Source: Mytilus trossulus (lineage: Eukaryota; Mollusca; Bivalvia; Mytilida; Mytilidae). From it: DNA of 64,000 nucleotides. Positions 24,060-36,669 of the stretch are shown in pieces. The position numbers and the translations under genes were made by a program. The stretch covers positions 38,169,578 through 38,233,577 of the forward strand of contig NC_086378.1 in the NCBI RefSeq assembly GCF_036588685.1, in the 5' to 3' direction. Under the pieces are notes generated by a model, which saw nothing but the letters and a program-made list of their open reading frames with translations, had not been told where the DNA came from and did no database searches. Position 1 is the stretch's first letter. Each line of letters opens with the position of its first letter.

Positions 24060-25230
24060 ATCGACAGGAAGCTTGAGATTGATTTTGGTCCCTATGGTTT
24101 AGGAATTAGGGGCCAAAAAGGGGCTTAAATAATCATTTTTATTTGTTTTTGCACAATAACTTTAGTACAAGTGAATAAAAATTTATAAAATTTAAACATA
24201 AGCTTCATGACTTTAAAAGAAAGGTTGAGATTGATTATAGAGGTTTTTGAAAAAGGGTCCAGAAAGGGGCTCAAATACATCTTTTAAGCAGTTGATTTTG
24301 GTTTTGGCTCAATCACTTTAGAATAAGTAAATAGAAATCTATGAAATTTAAAGGCAAGGTTTATGACCACAAAACGGAAGGTTGGGATTGATTTGGGGGG
24401 TTTGGGTCTCAAAGATTAGGAATTATATAGGGGCAAAAAAAGGGGCATAAATAAGCAATTCTGTTGGTTTTCACTCAATAACTTAAGTATTTATGAGTAA
24501 ATAGAAATCTATTAATTTTAAACACAAGGTTCATGACCACAAAAGTTAGGTTGCGATTTATTTTTGGGGTTTTTGGTCCCAACAGTTTATGAATAAGGGA
24601 CCAAAAGGGTCCAAAATTAAACTTTGATCTAAAATTGAAATATATTTGCTTAATTTGATATGCTGAATCTAACTGTGTAATTATATTTTTATTTTTTTAA
24701 ATTTTGGTCCTGTTTTCAAACTGGTCTACATTAAGGTCCAAAGGGTCCAAAATTAAACTTAGTTTGAGTTTATCAAAAAATGATTTCTTTGGGTTCTTTG
24801 ATATGCCAAACCTAAACATGTACTTAGATTTTCGATTATGGGCCCAGTTTTCAAACTCGTCTAAATCGAGGTCCAAAATTTAAAAAAAAATGAATATATG
24901 GATATACATTGAAGACTAAAAGGTTCAAAATGGAACTTTATTAGATTTCTTCAAAAACTGAATTCTTGGGGTTATTTCATATGCTGAATCTAACAATGTA
25001 TTTTGATTTTGGATGTTGGACAATAATAGGTAAATTTCCAATTCAATTTAAGACCACATTCATTCCTTGTCAGAAACCTGTTTTGTGTCAACTATTTATT
25101 CACAATCCAAATTCAGAGCTATATCAAGCTTGAATGTTGTGTCAATACTTGCCCAACTGTTCAGGATTGGACATCTGCGGTCTTATACAGCTGTTCCCTG
25201 CAGAGCATATGGTTAAAGTTATACTTATTT
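24060..25230 (+). repeat. Dispersed repeat with tandem monomers of about 160 bp
   Basis: Four diverged monomers start near 24070, 24228, 24383 and 24548 and share 'aggttgagattgatttt', 'ggggccaaaaaggggc' and 'caataactttagtacaagtgaat'. They run into a second module with repeated 'aaagggtccaaaattaaactt' and 'ttgatatgctgaatctaac' (24600-25000). Both modules resemble common mussel interspersed repeats. No hairpin termini were located. Confidence 0.65.
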
Positions 25231-27775
25231 TATTATTTTAGCTCCTTAGTCTAGATTGTACAAATTTCTAAATGTTTAGGATTAAGATGACTTTTAAATT
25301 TGCAGCAATATTAATTTGAGTCAAATAAGGGTCTTTTATGCCCCTACTCCTTTAAGATATTGAATAAAGTGTTGACATTGAAACGGCTGGATTGACAAAC
25401 AATGGCATACAATTATGTTAACCTGATCATAGAAACATGAGAAGCATTACAAACCTGCATAGATTATACACACAAATGGAATAGACTCTCACTTTAAAAG
25501 AACTTACAAACAAGACTTAAGAACTCATAAAAAAATGATTCATGTTTCAATGAGTGAATTGGAGTGATTCTAATTGCACATCCAAATTTGTGTGCATTTC
25601 ATACATGTATTAATTACAATGAGTTTTATTAATTGCTGTTTTGAAAATTTTGTATGTCTTCTTAAATCTATCATGAACATATTGTTGTTAGCAATTAAAA
25701 TAGAAATAAAGAATACATTTTATCAGTTTTAGCCAAGTAGTATGTAAATATGAATGTCCTTCACATTGTTTACATTTTTAAAACTTCCCAAAAAGCCTTT
25801 TGCTTTATACTACTCATAACTTCAGTAATTTACAGATAAAACTGATTTAACTTTTTACCTAAGATTTGAGATTTAAGCATATGAATTCAAGGAAATAATT
25901 TGTATGAGTCAATTGGACAGCATTCCAAAACACAAAAATCTTAATAAAATACTTCAGTTACAAATAAAGATCTGCCATCAACAAAAAGAAAGCAGTAATA
26001 ACAGTTGTCTTGCAAATGAATTATAATGGGTTAAATGCATCACACACTGGATACATGTACATATTGTCTGTGCTTGATTTAATAAATGGTTGTATTGATG
26101 CATGAGAAAGTTCAGTATTATTACCTCTTACAATGACAATTATTTCATGACCCCACACAATGAACTTGCAGAGGGGGATAATGTTTTTGACCCATGCATT
26201 TGTCTGTCTGTCATTCCTGGTCTTCAACAACTTGTCATCACAACTCCTCTGAAAACACACTTGTAAGAGAACTTCATATAATTTTATAGATGTGCATATC
26301 AACAAGAAATTGTGATTCAATTCTTTTTCTAGAAGTTATTCCCCTTTGAACTTATTGGCCTCAATTATACTTCTACAATATAGTTTTTCATTGCAAATTC
26401 TATGAAACCTCACAAGAGAATCTTATTAAGCTTTGTAGACAACAAGGACATACTAGATAGATGTTTGTCCAGTGACAATGTGGGGACATGGGGTATGTGA
26501 ATGTGCTGACAATGGTTTTTGAATTTATTCTGAATTCAATATGGCATGTAAAATGTTTAACTAGTTGATAAATTTAAGCTCAATGTAGCTTCCATGTTTT
26601 GTTGGCTTACTGAATAAAAAATATGAGATGTGTTTGTTGCTAGTGAGACATTATTTTTTTAGCAGTGATAATGGATCCAGAATTTTTTTCAACTTGAAAT
26701 AATAACAATTGATTAACAGTACATACATTCATCACTGGTTTAGTGCACATAACTCCAATATCAATTATTGATAATGCCAAGAGTATCAGGACATAATTTG
26801 GGTGTAACATCTACCAAGGTATCTGCTAGCTTAAAACCCAGTCCCCAATCATGTATATTAAATAATAGACATTGGTTTATGTGCAGTAAAAGTCCAGATT
26901 ATATGATACATTAGAGAAGGGGTATAATGCAAGAATAAAAGTAGAGTAATAAAACCATTGTCAAGTGTTATACTGCAAGATTCAGATCGAATTTGAAAGA
27001 ATTATTTCATATACATGTAGGTGTCTATGTACTTTAGAATGCTTGCACAAGAATAGGCTTCATGGAAGCAAAGCAATATATTTTTCTCATTTGGTAGCAG
27101 GAATTTTTATAAGGTAAGGTACAACCCCATCAAGCTATGAGAGGCTTTCCCTCTGACAAAGGGTTGTGCTGTTTAATATACAGGTATCACAGAGGTTTGT
27201 TAATATTTGCCATGTACCTTTTTTAATGGAAGTTTAATGGATTCCTAATGGTAAGGATGCATTGGACCATAAAAAGGAATATGTTTGCTTGCCCTAACCC
27301 TTAGCCTACCTACCCAGAAAATAGCTGCCTAATAAAAATATTTTTATTGTCCTGATTTGAAGAAGTTTCTTTTTTTATCAGATAGGCAGGAAGACTAATA
27401 AACAGCTGATACTTCAATTTCTTTTTGGTTGAAAAAAGGAAATGTCTACCTACCCACTGTCTCAGCCATTTAATGTAGGGTTTGGGCAAACCAACCAATT
27501 TTTAAGTGTGGCCTTTTAGCAATGTTTAGTAATACCTAGCACTTTATTCCAGAAATCCCAACCTTAGATTTTCTTCATTTCTAATTTTTTTCTTTTTGCA
27601 AAAACAATTGGAACACAGGGAGGGGTTTTACAAAAAACCGGAAAAATACAAGGGTAGAACCCCCTTAGCAACTGTGTTTCAAATCATTGTATCAATTTAA
27701 TATAATGATTTGAAACACATATAAGACTTTCACTTACATGTACTTTGTTTCCACTTAATTTGTCTCCTCAGTGGC
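25231..27775. other. Intergenic DNA, no gene seen
   Basis: AT-rich with scattered short open frames lacking coding character. A short inverted pair (tgtttcaaatcattgtatca / taatgatttgaaacaca) is at 27677-27719. Confidence 0.5.
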
Positions 27776-27910
27776 GTATCCAGAAATTTTCATAAAGGGG
27801 GGTATCTGACTGACCAAAGGGAGCCCACTCTAGTCAGGCTTCAGCGAATCCCTATAAAATCAACCATTTTTTTTCTCAAGAAAAGGGAGGGCCCCTGGAT
27901 CCGCCTATGC
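27776..27910. mobile_element. hAT-like MITE
   Basis: Terminal inverted repeats CAGTGGCGTATCCAGAAA (left, near 27771) and CCCCTGGATCCGCCTATG (right, near 27892-27909). Ends of the CAGTGGCGGATCCAG type are typical of widespread non-autonomous hAT elements in animals. The interior is non-coding with 'aaaggggggtatc' and 'aaaagggagggcccc'. Confidence 0.65.
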
Positions 27911-29345
27911 TTCTATTTTAAAATATGTCTATCACGGCACTATGACATGTATGATGTAAAATAAAGTGTGATTTTTAGGGGTTTCTTATGTATGAACCCG
28001 GCAAATTGTAACAAACCCATGTGGAGTACTACATAAAGCTATACTGAATGGACAACTACCATCCTAGACCAGGATCAAAAGTGCTAACCGAGTGATAAAA
28101 TACTTGAAAGACTCAAGATTGCCGTAGCCTACATGTAGCCTGTCTGCAAAATTCATAAAATTTCTTCTTTTTTCGCTTCAAATATACTCCTCATAGTTAC
28201 CAGGATTGAAATTTTGTGTTTACGTCAGATGCACGTTTCGTCAAAGTAATTTTTAAACTTCAATTTGGCGACAATCCTAGTTGAAGGAGATGAAGCGATG
28301 AGATGATTCTCATAATTTCCGCCATCGCCACTTTACCTCATTACTCCTAACCTTCCGCAAATATTTTTTCGACAATCCTCGCTAAATTGTGTATCACGCA
28401 AGGGACTTTGCAGAGAATACCGAATGCTTGTCGGCCATGAGGAAATTTCCTCATGGAGTCGGACAATGTGTGGCAGAGGTCATATTAAGTGCAGTATTGC
28501 AAAGCATGTATGGAACGGATATGAACTCTGCGCCGGAGATTGAGCTTAACACTAATCATATAACATATGCATGATGGTAATGGATGGTCATCTACCAATA
28601 AACCTAATGTTGGGAAAAAACATTGGTGAACCCATGTTAACATTCGTCCGATTGGTAATGAAAAAGCATTGCAGCATTGCAGCTACCATTTTCAAATGTA
28701 AAAGCCACTATACCCTTTCTGTTCTGTCCTAATGTTTTGTAACAATATCTCAACTGCACGAAGAAACATATTTCAAAATGCGAAGGTTGGTGATAGAGTG
28801 TATTCTAAATTCTTCAAACAATTGCAACATATGTTCTTTAAAATTAGAAAAAAAACCTTTGCAATACCTTCAGCGCTTTTGGGTGTTTCAGCAAATATGT
28901 GAAATACATTTTGTTCAATATTAATTAACGATTTTCGTCTTAACACCAATTGAAGAATGCTTTTAAATTAAACAAAATAGCCATGAAAGCTAGCCTCATA
29001 TACCAAAGTTCATCCTCGAACACGTATGGAATAGACCATTTTACATTTGGGCAACAGCATACAATTAATTGTCAAATTTTTGCACAGCATATTGTTTTAA
29101 CATATCTAAACATTGTTTCATAGTTGTAAATGCTATTGCCATGTCCGAGGCTTGGCATCTATAACCGGAGCATATAGGCTACAGTCGAAATTTCAGATTT
29201 AGCTTTTTGTAAGAACTGGTCCAAAATGGAACAATTTGTTCTGCAGAAAATGGAAACATTGGTATTCAAATCATTCAAAGTCAAAGATCTTTCTAATCCC
29301 CGTTTAACCTTTAGGGAACTCATGTGGGCGTTTGATGATTCGTTT
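27911..29345. other. Intergenic DNA with repeat fragments
   Basis: At 28200-28260 a fragment of a mussel-type repeat ('ccaggattgaaattttgtgtttacgtcagatgcacgtttcgtc'-like) is present. The segment 28280-28580 is less AT-rich and contains a small open frame, but there is no homologue I recognise and no splice context. Confidence 0.4.
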
Positions 29346-29542
29346 TTGTCGAGCATGCGACTTTTATCGCAGAAAGCTCAACATAGAAATAGTGATCCGG
29401 CTTTATGGTTCAGTGGTAAAAGTTAAGTGTTTAGTAATAGTATTTTTTTCTAAAACCATATGCAATAGATTATCTATATTTGGTGTATGGAAATATTTTA
29501 TGATCTATATGACTGTCGCGCAAGTTTTAATTGACCTTCAAA

Positions 29543-31208
29543 GAGGGGGGCAAGGGGTTTAACTGTTATGCTGTTATGGGGCAATTTAATTCTTTGTTAT
29601 CTGTTATTTTGAAAATATATTTGCTGTTAGCTGTTATTGTCTTATTCTTTGTTAGCTGTTATTAGGCTTTTAGTTTTTTTGTTATCTGTTATTGTGATAA
29701 TGTATTTGCTGTTAACTGTTATTGAAAATTGGAATGTTAGCATTTTTTTTTTACAGTCAATATTCGGTATAAAATTGAAGATCATTAGACATTGGGGTCT
29801 ACCACTACTAATATGTTTGTCCCGTATTCAGAGAAGGATTCCATTAACATATACCCATCACAGAAGTGAGGTCCAGGACAATTCAAGTATATCTAATGAT
29901 TATCCTTTGTAATAAATTCCATTTTTTTTATGAATGTGTATTTAGAATTATCTTATTTTTTTGTATGAGAACAATGTTCCTTGTTTCCCGTACGAACATA
30001 TTAAATTAAAATAATTCTTAATATGACAAAATGGAAAACATATGACCAGGAATATCTGACAAGGATCTCTTTAGGATTAGGTCCTAACAACCAGTTCACC
30101 TTTTATATAACATGGTACATAGACTCAGCTCCGTGATTCTTTTCAAAGCAGAACCAAATGCATTGTACAATGAAAGTTCCAACCATGTACTTGGGTCCGA
30201 AGCTGCACATAACTCATTACAAACAAAGATTTATTTTGTTATAAGCCATTGTTTCCTACTAAACTATGTATTCTACTTACTAGTACACTTGGTACAATCA
30301 AAAACCTGATAAAAAATTGTTCAAATAAGGCCTTTGAAAATAGTGGAATAAATTGCTTTTGGAGAGTCAAAATTCGTTCAAAGTACTTGATAAATTGCAT
30401 GCCTATAACTGGTGCTTTTGATTTTCTACCCTATACCACTTTGCCTCATAGTCTTATAAAGAAAAATTCACACACCTCATTAAATGGACATTTAGAAAAA
30501 GTCAGAATATTCAACCCATTTTAAGTCATTTTTTTTATTAGCAACAAAGGGAGCTTCAGTCAATATATATATAAGTAATACACCAACGTTTCATGAGAAC
30601 TGCTGAAAGCATTTTTGAGTTATTTTTGAAAACTAGAAAATACCACCTTTTTCTAATGAATAAAATCCCTTAACTCAATAACATAAAATCTGAAATTAAT
30701 AAAAATCGAAAGGGAGTTTACAACAATAGATATAAATATTTCAGCAAAGTTTCAGGAGAACTGCTGAAAACATTTTTGTGTTAATGTCTGAAAACTGGAA
30801 AATCCCCTCTTTTTAATGAATAAAACCCGTTAACTTGGAAACGTAAAATCTAAAATTTATAACAAAAAAAAAAAGGGAGCTTACGTCAATAGATATAAAC
30901 AATTTCCCAAAATTTAATGCAAATTGGTTAAAGAGTTTTTGAGTTAATGTCCGACATGTTGACAACAGACGGACAACAGTATACCATAATACGATACATA
31001 AATTAATACTTAAAACATAGTCATTGAAAATGGAATGCATCACAAAGGATTATATCCGTAATAAGAAATACTGATTTGTCAAAGACCGAATTATTTTAAT
31101 ATTACATTTACTGTTATCTGTTTTTGTCCATTTTAATTCCTTGTTATCTGTTATGAGCCAAATCAATTTGGTGTTTTACTGTTATTGGGACCCCCCTTGC
31201 CCCCCCTC
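29543..31208. mobile_element. TIR transposon-like insertion, 1666 bp, TSD TTCAAA
   Basis: Termini are perfect 15-bp inverted repeats GAGGGGGGCAAGGGG. Direct repeats TTCAAA flank it at 29537-29542 and 31209-31214. The subterminal regions on both sides hold several 'gttatctgttatt'/'tgttagctgttatt' repeats (29570-29720 and 31110-31190). No transposase-like frame was found, so it is non-autonomous. Another element (30535-31000) is nested inside. Confidence 0.75.
30535..31000 (-). repeat. Antisense copy of the 'ggacaataactcaaaa' tandem-repeat element
   Basis: On the minus strand it starts near 31000 with 'cgtattatggtatactgttgtccg', then two to three diverged monomers with 'aactcaaaaa', 'tagatataaac'-type and 'aaaaggggggat'-type blocks. 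This is the order of the plus-strand element at 3590-4135. Confidence 0.7.
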
Positions 31209-31315
31209 TTCAAACTTAACACTGAGCAATGGACCGTGAAAATGAGGTCAATTTTCACGGTGCATTGCTCAGTGTTAAGTTTAACGTTTTCGGGTTCGTT
31301 TTTCTTAAACTAGAA

Positions 31316-31349
31316 CAAGGATTTGTATAGTTAACTATACAAATCCTTG
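31316..31349. repeat. Perfect 34-bp palindrome
   Basis: The half-site CAAGGATTTGTATAGTT is followed directly by its reverse complement. A near-identical pair (CAAGGATTTGTA, 4-nt loop, TACAAATCCTTG) is at 58727-58754. The same arms at two unlinked sites suggest a tiny mobile palindrome. Confidence 0.8.
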
Positions 31350-31574
31350 ACTAGAAGCAAAACGTCAACTGTACGTGTTGTATGGAAGAATTGTTAGCTG
31401 TACATGTCTGTCTGGCATAGTTCATTTGACCTTGACCTCATTTTCATGGTTCATTGGTCAATGTTTAAGTTTAAGTGACAGTTGTAAATTGTAATAAAGC
31501 TTTATATTTAGGACTATCAACATAATATCAATGATAAGTAAAGAAAGCGAGAAATTTCAGTGTGTGCACTCTTG

Positions 31575-32789
31575 ATACTGAAATACAACGTTAGCCATGG
31601 AGTGAAAAATATTTTTACCATCGATTGTTTCAGCATTTAAGTCAATATTTTCTGATCCCTCCTGTCACGATGATAATACGTTCACCTTTTCTAAATACAG
31701 CAATACCATTAGATACATAGGACATGTCTTGGATTATATCTATTTCCAAATTTGCTATAAAACTAGTCTGATGTCTACGTACTTCAGAAAAGGATGCACA
31801 AAAATCATGAAAGTTTAGATTTTCAATATTTTTTTAGAGCCAAACTCATGGTGTAATTGTTATGCCAAAGCAAGATGAAATTGGGTTAACAGATTTATAT
31901 TTAAAGCAAGTATGCAGTCTGTTTTTGTCAGGACTTTTCGCATTGTGTCGACAGGAAGTTTAGAAACATTACTACAATATTTCAATGAGCATCAGAATAA
32001 CGGGGAGATCCATATCATATTCATTGAACTATAATGCAAAGTTAAAAATCCTCATTAAAGTTAACTTATAAAAAAATACTGACTTGGAATGACTTCGAAA
32101 TTTAACAATAGGAAGTTTAACACATTTTTATTCGAATAATCATGAAATTATCAAATGAATGTAATCTAAATTCACAAATGTTGTAACCACTTCATTAAAA
32201 TAATACAGAGTGTGCTTTCGCTAAATTGAGTGAAAAGTGGACAAAATTAAGAAAAAAATAAGGAATTCTTGTTTAACATTATGAATACATGTAATTAAAA
32301 TCTGTATAAAATGCAAAATCATATGTCAAAAGACCTCAAAAAATCATTTTTTCCCCATCTTGAAATTTGAAAAAAATCCAAATGTCTTTTTTCTTTCCAT
32401 TTAAAAAAAAACCTGCACCGCATGCAATGTCTACGACCGGGCAAAAATTCTTTTTATCCTGCAGGTATGCCGATCCATTAAAGTCGTAAAATAACCACTT
32501 TTATCTGTCACTCCACTATATCATTGGATTGGGGGAGGGTTCGGATAAAAAGTGACGAAAGACGATTTATATATACCTGGTCATAATCACTTCTTTGATA
32601 CATCAGTTAGACTACTTACCTCGAATTATCATGTAAGATAAAGCCTACATTTAAGGTGATTAAGAAAATATAAATAATTTATCATTACAGAATAATTTTT
32701 TAAGGATATCTTTATTCTACATTTTGCGTCAGAGTAACCGGACATGAATTCTATATTCAGTGACCATTCATAATTTTTTTAATAATAAC
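31575..32789. other. Intergenic DNA, no gene seen
   Basis: AT-rich, with no supported coding frame. A more complex patch at 32410-32580 (CpG, 'ggattgggggagggttcgg') has no recognisable feature. Confidence 0.4.
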
Positions 32790-33240
32790 TTAAAAGATTA
32801 TCCAAACCGGCAAGATTATGATTGACAGTCACATCGAAGGTAAACCATGCTGGAAAGGTTATCTCAAGCTCACCATTGAATTTTATCCTTTTTGTTTTAT
32901 TTTCACTTCCAAAAGTTAAACCATGAATGAACAACCAAAATAAGTCTCAAGTAATTATCCATGTGTCATTGGAGTTGATGACAGCGTGCGTCCATCCTTA
33001 AAACTGGGGGAAATAAATTATCTTGTTTGGCCAAGACGAAAAGACAAAATACTTACGGTTGTTTCTTCCCTAGCATCAATTTCTATATCCATCCCTAATT
33101 GCATTGCCGATTTGACTGATGTTTTCTCAGTTTTAAAACTCAAACCTTTTACATAGATGTTTCAAAGTTTTCGTAAGCCTTGGCACCTAGAAAACGTTGG
33201 CCAACTATCATAGACCAATGTGTTACTGACAAAAATGTGT
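32790..33240 (-). pseudogene. Possible decayed coding segments of an unrecognised protein
   Basis: Three minus-strand stretches have protein-like composition but lie in frames broken by stops. 33240-33140 reads VTHWSMIVGQRFLGAKAYENF. 33145-33054 reads GLSFKTEKTSVKSAMQLGMD and ends at a perfect donor (ACC|GTAAGT, 33054/33053). 32945-32800 reads KRIKFNGELEITFPAWFTFD. An acceptor-like TTTATTTCCCCCAG lies between the last two. The family was not recognised. It may be a pseudogene, a poorly understood exon set, or chance. Confidence 0.3.
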
Positions 33241-35255
33241 CTCATTTTATTGACAGGACAAAACCTCGTCTACAGGGTTGTTTGACTACCCTACCAAAAC
33301 CACATATAGTAGGGTATCCCAGGATTGAACACAATACCCACTTTGTGTTTTAGAATAATGTTTTATACACCTATAAAACAAATCATTCACATGCTAACTT
33401 CATAAATGTGCTCTTCATGACAAGATGGTACCAATGCTACGGAACATTTAAAACAAAAAAAGGTTTATTTAGATATCAGTTTCCTGCTTTTATTTAAATG
33501 TCAGTTTATTATTTACACTTAAAATACTTCGGATTTTGATTGAAATTATAGAATATTGACTTAACTACGTTTTGTTTGAATATTTGAAGCATTAACTTAT
33601 TTCTTTTAGTTAACATTTTGGCCGCATCGCTCACAGACATACATTGTCTGGATGTGGTGCCTCACTGATTTTGTATTCTCTAATTTTCATGTCATTTTCC
33701 TCTACTCTTTATATTTTTTGCCCATAACTCTCTTGTCTTTTTATCTTAATATCATTATTTCTACTGTTAACTTTTTGGCATTATTTCCTCTATTATGTAT
33801 TTCCCCCATTATCCTTTTCTTTAGATGAAGCACATCTTTTTTATTCTATAAGTTCCACTGGGATAACTTCTGTAATGCAGACCTTTGATAAGGTTATAGT
33901 CAGTGTTACACGTATAACTACACGCGTGCACAACAAAGTACAGTGAAGCAAATATAGGTAAAGCATTACAAATCAACACTCAAGCATCACAGTGAGCACT
34001 AAAAACAAATCAGACACAAACAGTTGCGATATAAATAACAATTAAAAACACAGATTTTTTAACGATGTTGGTCAGTAAACTTGATTTTATGATAAATGTT
34101 CATTGGGAAAGGAAGTATATATTGAATGATTGTAAAACGTATTATAGTTTTATTGCCTAATGTAACAGTGACAAATTTAGTAGAAAAAACTATGCCTGTA
34201 CGTTTGTTAATTGATGTTCCCCGTTTCTAGTCATTTTGGGGCCCTTTGTATAGCTTGTTGGTCAGTGTGAGTCAAGTCTCCGTGTTGAAGACCGTCCCTT
34301 GACTTATATATATATATAATTGTTTACTTTTTATACATTGTGACTCGGATTAAGAGTTGTCTCACTGATCCTCACTGGTACTAATACTTAACACTTATAT
34401 GATCCTATATCTGTACCACACTTAGTCCAAATAAGGGGGTTCTGAACTTGAAGATCTTGAAAGATCTTGAAAGGCTATTAAAACTTTTTGCGTTGAAGAC
34501 ATCATAATTATTTGGAATAACTTCAGTCTTAGTCTTCTTTTACGGGTGTTCACATTTTAGAATCATTTGAAATTGTTATTTTTACCTTGGGAGAAGCTTA
34601 TGTATGATGTCTCTGGCCGCTACTTAGTGATCATAAGTCCATGGGGCATTCATCGGAGAAGAGACTCGTTTAAAACTCGTAATATACCATTATAATTTAC
34701 TAAACTTTTGTTTGAAATGCACATGAGTTTATGAAAAGTTAACGCCATATACCATGTATACACGCAATACAAAAATATGTATAAAACTTTGTAGCCTTTG
34801 CCTAATTGAGTTATCTTCCCTTGCCTGAATATTGCACAATATTACAATTTTTTTACAGAACTTGGCAGATTTTTCTAAATAGTAGCTCTAGAATGATCTA
34901 CGCAGTGTCAGCTTAAAGCGGCATATAAATAGAGAACTTTAATACTTATAAAAGTATTTGCATACTTTGTCTGCAATAAGAAAACATTGCTTTGCGAAAA
35001 ATGATGGGATTTTGAAATTTAAACCATTCCTGGAACAAAAGGTAATATAGCAACTTCTGTTATTTCAATTTTTAAATAATAATATTTGTTTAGTAAGCAT
35101 ATTTTTATATTTGTAGAGATAAATCTTAATCATAGACTAAACTAGGGATGAAGATACTAAGGGAGGAATGAAAAAATCGATGGACAGTCGATGTATTGTG
35201 TATTTTCGTCCCTAAGCTCGTTCGCCCTATGATATTTCTACCGTCGGATTCCTTC
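33241..35255. other. Intergenic DNA with antisense dispersed repeats
   Basis: No gene seen. Around 34205-34385 the plus strand reads 'ttggggccctttgtatagcttgttgg' then 'tcaagtctccgtgttgaagacc', the antisense of the mussel-type repeat also present at 46555-47500. A degraded relative of the 20444 palindromic MITE is at 34424-34520. Confidence 0.5.
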
Positions 35256-36300
35256 TAGTCCAGTCAATCTAGCAGAAATTTGACCCTAACCCGAAAGAAA
35301 TTGCAACAGAAGATTTTCAAGTTTAAATCTTTAGCATTATACCCCAAATATACACAGAAAAAAGTCCCATAAAATCTAACTTGAGGAAGACTAAAAAAAT
35401 CACCATTTAAAATTCCTATTGAGATTTGCATTGAAAAGGGAGATAACTCTTGCAAAAAAGGCAGAAATATCAATAAAAATTGATACAAAATTACAACTTT
35501 ACCGCTTCTATTCATCAGAACGTATTGATTCTTGATTTTTTAGCGGTCTTTAGAGTGTAAGAAACAACTCTAAAGGTGTTTTCATATCTTTTATCAAGCT
35601 ATAATCTAGATTTCATAATTCATTAGTTAACCATTTATTGAATTTTTCAACATGTCAAGGTAAAGAATCTCAAATTTGATCAAAATAATTAAGCATGTTC
35701 TGTACTTTTTGTGGTTTAAAGCTTCTTTAGATAGGTAAAAAGTAAAAACACAAAAATACTGAACTCCGAGGAAAATTCAAAAAGGAAAATCAAAAATCAA
35801 AAGGCAAAATCAAAAGTCCAAATGTCATATTCCTGACTTGTAAGTTGCTGAAAAAATATAATATATGGATTTAAACAATACCAAATTTTCACATTATTTT
35901 TGCAAAATGGTCACAAAGCTTCAAATTTCAATTTCTTGAATGAAAAATGCACAAAAAAAATCAAACTACCCATACCACTTCGGTTTTGTACATTTCATGA
36001 GCAGAAGATTATATTATCTAGTCAAATACAAACTTATAACCACCATCAGAGTATCATACTTTACATAAATTTCAAGAAAAACAACCAAAAACTGACCAAA
36101 AAGACTCATTTTTGTAAGAGTTATCTCCCCTTCCAATGTTAATTTCCATAGGAAATTAAAAATGCTGATTTTAAGTTTTCCTCAAGTTAGATTTAAAGGG
36201 TCTTTGTTCTGTGTATATAAAGGGCATAATTCTATAGATTAAAACTAAAACATTTTCTGTTGCAATTAGTTTGAGGTTAAATCTTAGTTTGACTGGACTA
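35256..36300. mobile_element. Foldback element, 1045 bp with long inverted ends
   Basis: The outer ends are TAGTCCAGTCAATCTA (left) and the inverse of TAGTCCAGTCAAACTAAG (right). Similarity continues inward for about 270 bp per arm ('attgcaacagaa', 'taacttgaggaa', 'aaaagggagataactctt' and their complements). Direct TTC flanks both ends, possibly a 3-bp duplication. No transposase frame is present. Confidence 0.65.
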
Positions 36301-36350
36301 TTCGTCATTGTTTTGAAAAAAAGTGTTTACTTGTATATGCATATAATATT

Positions 36351-36420
36351 CAGTCAAACTAAAAACATTAAGGGCATACGATACAGTTTTTATCCTGTAT
36401 TAATGTTTTTAGTTTGACTG
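36351..36420. repeat. 70-bp palindrome with perfect 20-bp arms
   Basis: CAGTCAAACTAAAAACATTA at the left end and its exact reverse complement at the right end. The arms share CAGTCAAACTA with the end of the foldback element 50 bp away, so the two may be related. Confidence 0.8.
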
Positions 36421-36669
36421 TATGTCATTATGTATAGTGATGAAAGCAACAAAACATAAATAATGTCAAATAAACTCTGAGGTAATCTGATCATGACTGG
36501 GATTTGACAGACAACATGACCAAAAGAAAAATGGTGAGCACACATACAACAATCCACAGACAACCAAAAACTAAGCAACACGAACAGTTCACCCAAAAAA
36601 GTTTCCATGGGCATTGCCTTAGGGTGGAAACACATACACTTGTCTCAGAAAAAAAATATCCTATATACC

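Larger units (their letters stand above)
29346..31574 (+). repeat. Second copy of the 'tgaccttgacctcatttt' tandem-repeat element, split by a nested transposon
   Basis: The head (29346-29535) has the family hairpin (TGCGA CTTTTA TCGCA) and one monomer. The tail (31210-31574) has a monomer, 'ttaggactatcaacataatatc' and the terminal 'cagtgtgtgcactcttg'. The two halves are separated by the TIR element at 29543-31208. Next to the right junction a monomer piece is present as an inverted repeat (31212-31282). Confidence 0.75.

Noticed and set aside
28389..28574. 61-codon open frame in a less AT-rich patch
   Set aside because: No homologue recognised, no consensus splice sites at its edges, and no supporting neighbour.
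30112..30524. Two overlapping open frames inside the TIR element, considered as transposase remnants
   Set aside because: No DDE/D-type motif, zinc finger or other transposase hallmark is visible.
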